12,705 nt of DNA from Deferribacteres bacterium (GTDB taxonomy: Bacteria; Zhuqueibacterota; Zhuqueibacteria; Zhuqueibacterales; Geothermadaptataceae), in assembly GCA_020633655.1 (NCBI GenBank), contig JACKDF010000027.1, forward strand, positions 1 to 12,705, read 5' to 3'. The position numbers and the translations under genes were made by a program. This document shows, piece by piece, positions 6,101 through 12,705 of the stretch. Position 1 is the first letter of the stretch; every line of letters starts with the position of its first letter. The notes beneath the pieces were generated by a model, which saw only the letters and a list, made by a program, of their open reading frames with translations, did no database searches and was not told where the DNA came from.

Positions 6101-8518
6101 ATGAACACAAACAAAAAGAAATCACCCGAAAAGGATTTTCGCCAGCAGGAAGAAATTTTCGGCATTTTGCTGATGACCCTGGCACTGCTCATTTTTTTCA
6201 GTCTCATCACCTACGACCCCGGTGAGGAACCGAATGGATTACGACTTATTCCCGTAAAAAATGCCATGGGCGTTGTCGGTGTTTATATATCCTACTACCT
6301 GATTAAAATGTTTATTGGCTATTCTTCCATCGCCATGCCATTTCTTTTGCTCGCCTGGGGCTGGAACCGGTTTCGTGGCAGCGATACGACGAAATTGACT
6401 CGCATCACGCTTTTTGTTTTCGTGATCTCAATCTATATCGCAACAATTTTGGGGATTCCACAGGCCGCAAATCCGGAGAATTTTCGCTATGGATTTGAAT
6501 TTTCCGGGCTTTTGGGCGGATTTTTAGCCACCGTTCTTTATAAATTTTTCGGGACGGTTGGTAGCACGATAATTTTGATTTCCATTGCAATGATTTCTAT
6601 TGTCGCAGCCACACAGGTGAGCTTCGAACGCATGATTGCTGCAGTATTAAATACTGTCTTTTTCTTTTTTAATTGGATTAAAAGACAGATTCAACGCATT
6701 GGCGTACCGAAAGTACCCCACTTTCCTGCTACAAGACCCATGCGCGAGCACCCTGCTGAACCTAAAATTCCACAACAGGAATCCAAAAGTCAGGGCACGG
6801 AAAAAATTCCCTTACAGGATCGATTGAAAATGCTCGCCCGCCGCGAACAGGAAGAACGGAGACCAGAGCCACCGCAGGTGAATTTCCACCAACCGTTGAC
6901 TCCAGCCAGACCGCCGGAACCGGAGTACGGTGATGAAATGCTGGATTTCAATGAGGAAATTACCGTAACCGAGCGCGAAGACCTGGATACCCTGCGTTCC
7001 GATAATGAACTTCCGCCACCGCCAGCGCGTGGTGCCTACGTTTTCCCCGGTGTCGATTTGCTGGATTATCCTGTTGAGCAATCCATGCCGGTGCCGAAGG
7101 AAGAGCTGCTGAGCAACGCAAAAATTCTCGAGGAAAGACTGGCAGAATTTGGTGTCGAGGGCAACGTCGTTGAAATCAATCCGGGACCGGTGATCACACG
7201 CTACGAAATTGAACCAGCGCCGGGTGTGAAAGTGGCGAAAATCACTGCGCTCGCGGATGACCTGGCCCTTTCCATGCGTGCAAAACGTATTCGTATTATA
7301 GCACCGATTCCCGGCAAGGCGGCTGTTGGAATCGAGCTGCCAAACCGGAATCCGCAAGTTGTGTATTTGCGCTCCCTCATCGACGATACCCATTTCCGGG
7401 AATCGGAATCACCGCTGACTCTAGCTCTGGGAAAAACCATCAGTGGCAAGCCGTACATTACCGAGCTCGACAAAATGCCGCATATGCTCATCGCCGGTTC
7501 TACCGGTTCGGGAAAAAGTATCTGTCTCAATGCAATTCTTGCCAGTATTCTCTACAAAGCGCACCCGACCGATGTGCAATTCGTTTTGATCGATCCCAAG
7601 CGGCTGGAGCTTTCACTTTATGCACAATTGCACAACCACCACCTTAGCTACCGGGAAGACTTGAACGAAGTCGTTTTTACGACACCGCAAAACGCACTCA
7701 CGGTTTTGCGCAGTCTGGAATACGAAATGGAACTGCGCTACGATTTGCTGGCGACGGCTGGCGTTCGCAATATTAAAGATTACAACCAACGGGTGAAAGA
7801 CGGCCGCATCACTTCCAACGATGACAAACCCGTCCTGCCATTGCCGCACATTGTGCTCATCATCGATGAGTTAGCGGATCTCATGCTCACCGCAGCCAAA
7901 GAAGTGGAAGAACCCATCGCCCGCCTGACGCAAATGGCGCGGGCCGTCGGCATGCACCTGATCGTGGCAACACAGCGGCCGTCGGTGGATGTGATTACCG
8001 GTGTGATCAAAGCCAACTTTCCGGCTCGTATTGCCTTTGCTGTTGCTTCGAAAATCGATTCGCGCACGATTTTGGACATGAATGGCGCAGAGAAATTACT
8101 CGGCAAAGGGGACATGTTGTTCGTGCCACCGGGCAGTCCGGAAGCCATTCGAATTCACGGTGCCTTTGTTTCTACGGAAGAAGTGGAAAAGATACTGGCC
8201 CACATTCAATCGCAGCCGCGCTATCCACGCAAATTGCTGCCGGTGCGGGATGAGGAAATCACCTCCATTGAAGGCGGTGCCAGCTTGATAGAAGAGCGGG
8301 ATGTGTTGTTTAACGAAGCGCTGAAAATCGTTGTGCGCCACCAGCAGGGTTCGATTTCGCTCCTGCAACGCCGCCTCAAAGTCGGCTACGCCCGCGCTGC
8401 GCGCATCATCGACGAGCTCGAAGCTGCCGGTGTCGTCGGTGCCTTCGACGGTAGCAAAGCCCGGGAAGTGCTGCTTTCGGAGGACGATCTGGAGCAGTTG
8501 GATTGGAATATGATTTGA
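6101..8518 (+). CDS. ftsK: DNA translocase FtsK/SpoIIIE
   Basis: FtsK is a septum-anchored hexameric ATPase that pumps DNA during chromosome segregation and helps resolve dimers. This 805-residue protein shows the whole architecture. Several membrane helices fill residues about 25-175. A charged, Pro/Gln-rich linker (about 200-300) is much shorter than in E. coli. The alpha domain contains the GPVITRYEIEPAPGVKVAKI stretch. The beta motor has Walker A GSTGSGKS (466-473), Walker B LIIDELADL (Asp589, Glu590) and the family block ATQRPSVDVITGVIKANFP. The C-terminal gamma winged helix (YARAARIIDELEAAG), which reads polar KOPS-type sites, is intact. The ATG at 6101 has only a weak Shine-Dalgarno (AAGAG) but leaves the expected short cytoplasmic lead before the first helix. 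It follows gcvT by 101 bp. Confidence 0.97.
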   Translation: MNTNKKKSPEKDFRQQEEIFGILLMTLALLIFFSLITYDPGEEPNGLRLIPVKNAMGVVGVYISYYLIKMFIGYSSIAMPFLLLAWGWNRFRGSDTTKLTRITLFVFVISIYIATILGIPQAANPENFRYGFEFSGLLGGFLATVLYKFFGTVGSTIILISIAMISIVAATQVSFERMIAAVLNTVFFFFNWIKRQIQRIGVPKVPHFPATRPMREHPAEPKIPQQESKSQGTEKIPLQDRLKMLARREQEERRPEPPQVNFHQPLTPARPPEPEYGDEMLDFNEEITVTEREDLDTLRSDNELPPPPARGAYVFPGVDLLDYPVEQSMPVPKEELLSNAKILEERLAEFGVEGNVVEINPGPVITRYEIEPAPGVKVAKITALADDLALSMRAKRIRIIAPIPGKAAVGIELPNRNPQVVYLRSLIDDTHFRESESPLTLALGKTISGKPYITELDKMPHMLIAGSTGSGKSICLNAILASILYKAHPTDVQFVLIDPKRLELSLYAQLHNHHLSYREDLNEVVFTTPQNALTVLRSLEYEMELRYDLLATAGVRNIKDYNQRVKDGRITSNDDKPVLPLPHIVLIIDELADLMLTAAKEVEEPIARLTQMARAVGMHLIVATQRPSVDVITGVIKANFPARIAFAVASKIDSRTILDMNGAEKLLGKGDMLFVPPGSPEAIRIHGAFVSTEEVEKILAHIQSQPRYPRKLLPVRDEEITSIEGGASLIEERDVLFNEALKIVVRHQQGSISLLQRRLKVGYARAARIIDELEAAGVVGAFDGSKAREVLLSEDDLEQLDWNMI

Positions 8519-8545
8519 CAGAAATTTTTAAATGGGAAAGGAAGG

Positions 8546-8584
8546 AATTCGTTGTTTCATTACACGAATTAATGGATTTTTTTT
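8546..8584 (+). terminator. Probable terminator after ftsK
   Basis: AATTCG (8546-8551) pairs with CGAATT (8565-8570), and inside it TGT pairs with ACA past one bulged T. After a 6-nt gap a run of eight T follows (8577-8584). The stem is AT-rich and the T-run is offset, so termination may be modest. It lies 28 nt after the ftsK stop and marks the border of the AT-rich segment. Confidence 0.45.
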
Positions 8585-8726
8585 CATTAGCGGAGTCAGT
8601 AAACTCATTTTTGCGACAACTAAATGACAATTAAATTAAAATTTAAGTATTACTCATACCAAATTGATAATATTAAATCATCCTAAATTAGATGTACAAA
8701 AATCGGGAAGATTAAAGGAGATTTAG

Positions 8727-10493
8727 ATGGATGATATTTCCAAAAACATTTTGAACAGGGCATCCAGAGGCGAATTGCATAGTGACATTTCAGTTGCCGT
8801 TCAGGCAGGTAATTATGATGAAGTTCTTTCGTTATTAAATAATGGTGAAAACGTTAACTGGAGCGATGCTTTTGGAATTACCTTGTTAATGTATGCGGGA
8901 GGATTAGGACACGAAAAAATTGTAAAGTTATTATTAGAGCATGGAGCTAACAAAGATTTAAAGGATATGAATGGATTAATGGCCATAGATTGGGCTCGAA
9001 AAAAAAATAACGAAAAAATAGTTAAGCTCTTGATTGAGTTTAAAATGGAGAAAGTAAAGATAATAAAAAATAAAGGTTTTATTTTACCTGAAAACATTGA
9101 ATGTCCCCATTGTGAAACTGAGCTTGAACTGGAGGATGATGAGCGACAAGCTGGGGAGCTACAATGTCCAGAGTGTAATCAATGGATAGCTAAATCTCAA
9201 ATTAACGTGCATGCATCCTCAAGGAGTGATACGCAAATTCTTAAGAAAGAAATGAACCCCATTTTTGAAAAATTTTCTAATTTCACATCCTTGAAAAATT
9301 TACTATTATCTAATTTTATTATTTTGTTGTTAGTTATATTGTTTTCTGATCTAATTTCTGAGAGTATTGCTTTAATTTCGACAACAGTCTTAATTGGAAT
9401 TTTGGTGATTTTCTATTTATTTATTACTATCACTTCATTTAAATACATGTCGGGTAATCATAGATATATTTATAGCCCAGAACTATTAAAAAACTATCGT
9501 TGGCTTAACTGGTTATTTATAGGAAATTTATGTTTTCTAATAGTGACTTTAGGTCTATTTCCCACTCCTGTGGATGATTTATCCATAATTGGAAAATTTT
9601 TTATTTTATTAGTAATAACTCTTGTTAGTCCTATTGTTCTGTATCTATTCTTATTTGCAGTACCTGATTCAGTTATTGCTTTTTATAGTAGACTCAAGAA
9701 AAGTCGGACATGTGAGATATGCGGTAGAATCGGTCAAGAAGTGGATACTGGTATCTATTATTTTGGTGCTGCAAACAATACAGATATTGAAGGAAGAACG
9801 AAAGCATGTAAAAATTGTCAGTTTAGTTCTGTACAAAAATTTATGGCAATATCACCACTTATTTCGATTATTACAATTGTTTTGGGAACTACATTTTTTC
9901 CAGATGCCGAGTTTAATTTCATTTTCCTCGTTTTTGTATTGTATTGGTTTTGGAGTTTTTTATATGTACCAATAAAGTTTATGGTAATAAAATCTGACAC
10001 GGATATGTTCTTAACTTCAATAAATAGTACTCAAAAAAATATGGGTAATAATAATAGGCATAAAGAACGTCTACATGCCGCTTATGATAAAATTGATGCC
10101 TCTGAAAGCAATGACAATATCATTATTCTCCAAGGTGAAAAAACGAAAAATAAAATTAAAGAGGACAATATTAATGTACCTGAAAACTCGACTATGACTA
10201 TCATTCAAAGTAAAGAGTTGCTAAGTGAAGGTGTAGTTACTGTAACGGGTAATGTTTCGTGCCATGGGTGTCGAACCACAAACAAGTTTAAGATATTAAT
10301 CTTCGCTAACTCAATGGGATCGGATAATTTAATATGCACATCATGCAATAGCCAAATTCACTTTGAATGTCAGGCTAAAAGGAGTGACACAATCTACTTA
10401 GCTACCTATCCATTGACAGCATCACCTAACATAACTTTATATCCGATGATTGTTGATAATCTGTTGTGTAATAAAACCATCACAGAAAATTAA
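8727..10493 (+). CDS. Ankyrin-repeat membrane protein with multiple zinc-ribbon-like cysteine pairs, function unknown
   Basis: A 588-residue protein with AAAGGAG 6-12 nt before ATG 8727. Residues about 20-110 form two to three ankyrin repeats (VLSLLNNGENVNWSDAFG and IVKLLLEHGANKDLKDMNG are typical). A zinc-ribbon-like set follows (Cys126, Cys129, Cys147, Cys150). Hydrophobic stretches from about 188 to 325 look like four or more membrane helices. A second set (Cys329, Cys332, Cys361, Cys364) lies before two more helices, and a third (Cys512, Cys515, Cys537, Cys540) is near the C-terminus after a polar, Asn/Lys-rich linker. Ankyrin repeats usually bind proteins; the cysteine pairs suggest three metal-held knuckles on soluble loops. 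I do not recognise the family as a whole. Base use is far more AT-rich than ftsK or the lyase gene (many AAA, TTA, ATT codons), suggesting horizontal acquisition. It appears monocistronic. Confidence 0.88.
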   Translation: MDDISKNILNRASRGELHSDISVAVQAGNYDEVLSLLNNGENVNWSDAFGITLLMYAGGLGHEKIVKLLLEHGANKDLKDMNGLMAIDWARKKNNEKIVKLLIEFKMEKVKIIKNKGFILPENIECPHCETELELEDDERQAGELQCPECNQWIAKSQINVHASSRSDTQILKKEMNPIFEKFSNFTSLKNLLLSNFIILLLVILFSDLISESIALISTTVLIGILVIFYLFITITSFKYMSGNHRYIYSPELLKNYRWLNWLFIGNLCFLIVTLGLFPTPVDDLSIIGKFFILLVITLVSPIVLYLFLFAVPDSVIAFYSRLKKSRTCEICGRIGQEVDTGIYYFGAANNTDIEGRTKACKNCQFSSVQKFMAISPLISIITIVLGTTFFPDAEFNFIFLVFVLYWFWSFLYVPIKFMVIKSDTDMFLTSINSTQKNMGNNNRHKERLHAAYDKIDASESNDNIIILQGEKTKNKIKEDNINVPENSTMTIIQSKELLSEGVVTVTGNVSCHGCRTTNKFKILIFANSMGSDNLICTSCNSQIHFECQAKRSDTIYLATYPLTASPNITLYPMIVDNLLCNKTITEN

Positions 10494-10548
10494 AGCTCTG
10501 TTTAAGGAAATGTCTGAATTACTAGCCGTATGAATGGATTATTTAGAA

Positions 10549-10618
10549 CGCAGAGCCGCGGAGAAGCAGAGTTACGCAGAGAAAAAAAATTAAAAAACTC
10601 TGCGCATCCATGCGGCTC
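10549..10618. repeat. Nested palindromic repeat with CGCAGAG units
   Basis: GAGCCGC (10553-10559) is complementary to GCGGCTC (10612-10618), and inside it CGCAGAG (10575-10581) is complementary to CTCTGCG (10598-10604), with an A-rich centre. CGCAGAG also occurs directly repeated at 10549-10555 and 10575-10581. Elements of this CGCAGAG style are, from general experience, scattered in many environmental bacterial genomes. It lies about 55 bp after the ankyrin gene stop and could end or protect that transcript, though no T-run follows directly. Confidence 0.6.
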
Positions 10619-10657
10619 AGCATTAAACTAATTTTTTTTATTGCGGGCTATAAATCA

Positions 10658-10666
10658 TGGTATAAT
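10658..10666 (+). promoter_or_regulatory. Extended -10 promoter (TGGTATAAT)
   Basis: TGG followed by a consensus TATAAT (10661-10666) makes a perfect extended -10 element, which can work with a poor -35; the 17-bp-spaced hexamer TTATTG is a poor match. Its start would be near 10673, directly at a 6-bp hairpin (TTCGTT/AGCGAA, 10675-10692). The next gene begins about 400 nt downstream. Confidence 0.45.
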
Positions 10667-11017
10667 TCATATCGTTCGTTAAACAGAGCGAAAATTAATT
10701 AACAGAATACACCTATTCTTTATTGAAACAAGAGTGGTAAAATATTTTAATCAATTTGATGAGATTAACGATCTCAATATTTCAGGATGACAACTTTGTG
10801 AGATAATATTTATTGGGGTAGGTTTGGTCTTTCTAGGCAATTAAATGATACGACTTGCCAGCTGCAATCGGTTATGTCATTTTTAGCCCACTTAAGCAAG
10901 TTTCACAAACTGAGAAAAATTTGAAGCAGTATTTTATAAAATATTTTATTCCAATTCCAATCCTGATTGAATCCATATTAATTATTAGGAATTAGCTAGA
11001 AACAATGTACGATCATT

Positions 11018-11037
11018 ACTTATTCAAAATAATAAGT
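11018..11037. repeat. Short inverted repeat before the lyase-like gene
   Basis: ACTTATT (11018-11024) and AATAAGT (11031-11037) are exact complements around a 6-nt spacer, ending 31 bp before the start codon. The size and place would suit a dimeric repressor site, but in AT-rich DNA such symmetry can arise by chance. Confidence 0.3.
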
Positions 11038-11068
11038 TGATTCATGCATTTGAAATAGGCAATTAACT

Positions 11069-12322
11069 ATGAATAAACTGATCATTTTTTCTCTTTTGCT
11101 TTTCTCAAATATTCACAGCCAAACCATCGACGGCATCAACTACTCCAATCGAGCTTACGTTTACAAAACCTTCGATATGTACGGCGAAGATATTTTCGGG
11201 CAACGCTTTCTTTCAGAGAATTATACCTTTAAAGATGAGGTGACCGGCGCACAAATAAACGCGCTGACGACTTCCCGGCACCGAAGTTCGACAATGTACC
11301 AGACCCACCCCCAATGGACAGTGGATGGCAAGTACATCATTTTCCGGTCGGACCGAACAGCACGTCGCGGAGAAAATCGACGAGGGACGGGCCAGTACTA
11401 TGCCATTTCCATGGAAAATTTCGAGATTGTGCAGATAACCACCGGCGAGCGGGGAAGTGAGCCTCATCTGGGCTGGCATAAAAATGTCGCTTACCGGTTC
11501 AGGAACAATCAACTTATTGAAATCAATCTCGGCAAACTGTTGCAGGACAGCGAAAAAGACTGTGTCGGAAAACCGGAAGACTATGAAAAGGTTCTGGCAA
11601 CGGTGCCCGACTCCATTCGCACCAACGGTATTGGCCTGGATGCAGAGGAAAACCGGGTGTTTTTTTCAACCCGACTTGGGGAGGATTTATCCGCCATTTT
11701 CAGCGTCGATTTTGAAAACGGCAAAGTGACAAAACTTCTCGAAGTACCTTTCCGCATCGGGCATTTGCAATCTAACCCGTACGTTAGTGGTGAAGTCATG
11801 TATTGCTGGGAAACGGGTGGCGACTCCCCGCAGCGAATGTGGTACCTGACGGTCAATAAAGACGGGAGCGTCAAAAACCAGCCACTTTACAAGGAAACAG
11901 ATTATGACTGGGTTACCCATGAGGTCTTTATGGGGCCTGACCATGTCATGTTTCATTTGATGGGGCATATTGACCGCTTGCGACAGCATCGCACCGGGCT
12001 TATATCCATAAATATTCGCACGGGTGAAACGACGTACCATGGCCAGACGGGCGGCGGTGGTTACTGGCATTGCAATGCAACCCGCGATCGGAAATGGATT
12101 GTCAGCGATACCTTTGACGGAAAACTTTACCGCCTCAACAGCGCCGACACGAGCGATGTCACTTTGCTGACACAGGGGCATCGGCTTTTGAGCAAAAGCC
12201 CGTTTACCGAGGAAGCCCATTCGCACCATTCCATAAGCCCGGATGGCAAATGGGTGCTCTTCAATTCGAGTTTTTTGACAGAAAGCGATATTATGCAGGT
12301 GCGTTTATTTCCTGAAAAATAG
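11069..12322 (+). CDS. Secreted oligogalacturonate-lyase-like beta-propeller protein
   Basis: A 417-residue protein with a signal peptide (hydrophobic residues 4-13, likely cut near SQT at 17-20). The body has repeated propeller blades, shown by HPQWTVDGKYIIFRSDR near residue 90 and HHSISPDGKWVLF near 390, in the style of TolB/WD40-like folds. The opening TGAQINALTTSRHRSSTMYQTHPQWTVDG run (split: TGAQINALT, then HPQWTVDGKYIIF) and the C-terminal HSHHSIS resemble oligogalacturonate lyases, which split short pectin fragments using a metal held by histidines. HEVF and the His cluster before SPDG are candidate metal ligands. Those enzymes are usually cytoplasmic, so the signal peptide points to periplasmic or surface work. 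The Shine-Dalgarno is weak (AGG). Base composition returns to the ftsK level. It could instead be a non-catalytic propeller of the same fold. Confidence 0.7.
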   Translation: MNKLIIFSLLLFSNIHSQTIDGINYSNRAYVYKTFDMYGEDIFGQRFLSENYTFKDEVTGAQINALTTSRHRSSTMYQTHPQWTVDGKYIIFRSDRTARRGENRRGTGQYYAISMENFEIVQITTGERGSEPHLGWHKNVAYRFRNNQLIEINLGKLLQDSEKDCVGKPEDYEKVLATVPDSIRTNGIGLDAEENRVFFSTRLGEDLSAIFSVDFENGKVTKLLEVPFRIGHLQSNPYVSGEVMYCWETGGDSPQRMWYLTVNKDGSVKNQPLYKETDYDWVTHEVFMGPDHVMFHLMGHIDRLRQHRTGLISINIRTGETTYHGQTGGGGYWHCNATRDRKWIVSDTFDGKLYRLNSADTSDVTLLTQGHRLLSKSPFTEEAHSHHSISPDGKWVLFNSSFLTESDIMQVRLFPEK

Positions 12323-12607
12323 AGGGACCATGGTTTGCAATTCTTTGCCGTGGTGGTATGAAAAAGAAGGGTTGTCTGGAACATTCTTTTTAAAAATGCA
12401 GTTTTATTCTCATTGGTATTGATCCTTAACAGGTGTCGTTCCGTCGTGTCCATTTTTGTCAGCCTTAACCAATTCAGAATTTGGCTTTGCCGAATTTCGT
12501 TTCTGATAAAAGCATTACGGAATGATGCACTGCCAGATCGTCTATAAATAGCAAAGCGACTGCGCAATTTTTTAACGAACACAATAAAATGAAAAAGGTC
12601 AAATTTC

Positions 12608-12705
12608 GTGAAAAAAATTCGAATAATGCATAATTACACTGTTTTCATGTTAACACTGCTTTTCGCCCTTACCACCCAAACTCTCGCTGGCGACGATGTT
12701 GGCGA
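12608..12705 (+). CDS. N-terminus of an exported protein (3' end outside window)
   Basis: GTG at 12608 is preceded by AAAGG about 9 nt upstream and opens a frame that runs to the window edge (32 codons). It encodes a charged start (VKKIR), a hydrophobic core (FMLTLLFALTT) and a likely cleavage site near TLAG-DD, a typical Sec signal peptide. The ATG at 12626 is an alternative start with a poorer upstream site. The protein's identity lies outside the window. It begins 285 bp after the lyase-like gene; in that gap I see no clear terminator or gene. Confidence 0.6.
   Translation, partial: MKKIRIMHNYTVFMLTLLFALTTQTLAGDDVG

Larger units (their letters stand above)
10494..11068. other. AT-rich intergenic region upstream of the lyase-like gene
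   Basis: A 575-bp non-coding stretch with the AT-rich composition of the ankyrin gene. It holds a palindromic repeat (10549-10618), an extended -10 promoter (10658-10666), a small hairpin near that promoter's start (10675-10692), a weak TTGAAG/TTTTAT pair at 10921-10949 with 17-bp spacing, and an inverted repeat (11018-11037). No tRNA cloverleaf and no open frame of note is visible. The last 400 bp could be a long leader for the lyase-like gene or hold a small RNA. Confidence 0.6.

Noticed and set aside
12324..12360. CCATGG/CCGTGG hairpin as terminator of the lyase-like gene
   Set aside because: Only six pairs with a G-U, a large loop and no T-run after it.
12127..12582. 151-codon minus-strand frame at the right end
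   Set aside because: More than a third of it is the antisense of the well-supported lyase-like gene, and the rest shows no motif.

Overview
The window shows 1.97 kb of one gene on the minus strand, cut at its 3' end, followed by six genes on the plus strand, the last cut at the right edge. The organism looks like a Gram-negative, probably anaerobic environmental bacterium. It has secreted and lipoprotein signal peptides, clear Shine-Dalgarno sites, sigma70-like promoters, a glycine-cleavage T-protein, and dispersed palindromic repeats of a kind common in uncultured FCB-group and related lineages. That placement is inference, and no marker gene settles it.

Layout: (1) 1-1967, minus: a two-ATPase Clp unfoldase of ClpA/ClpC type, truncated at the window edge. 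(2) 1968-2534: a divergent intergenic region with a perfect 13-bp palindromic repeat, a second long inverted repeat and a good sigma70 promoter. (3) 2535-3512, plus: a secreted 5'-nucleotidase/metallophosphatase-like protein whose frame contains TGA at codon 49, in a Pro-Cys-Gly-[TGA] motif where relatives have Pro-Cys-Gly-Cys. A compact hairpin with CGGU in its loop lies 12-28 nt downstream of the TGA. The best reading is a selenocysteine protein with a bacterial SECIS element, and this is the main find. A strong terminator closes the gene. (4) 3625-4491: an exported endonuclease/exonuclease/phosphatase-family lipoprotein. (5) 4911-5999: gcvT behind its own promoter. (6) 6101-8518: ftsK. (7) 8727-10493: a strikingly AT-rich gene for a membrane protein with N-terminal ankyrin repeats and three zinc-ribbon-like cysteine sets, probably acquired horizontally. 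(8) 10494-11068: an AT-rich gap with a palindromic repeat and an extended -10 promoter. (9) 11069-12322: a secreted oligogalacturonate-lyase-like beta-propeller. (10) 12608-12705: the start of another exported protein.

The genes do not form one pathway. gcvT (one-carbon/glycine metabolism), ftsK (chromosome segregation) and clp (proteolysis) are housekeeping genes. The selenoprotein candidate and the phosphatase-fold lipoprotein both act outside the cytoplasm but are separated by a terminator. The right end may belong to a carbohydrate (pectin) utilisation region.
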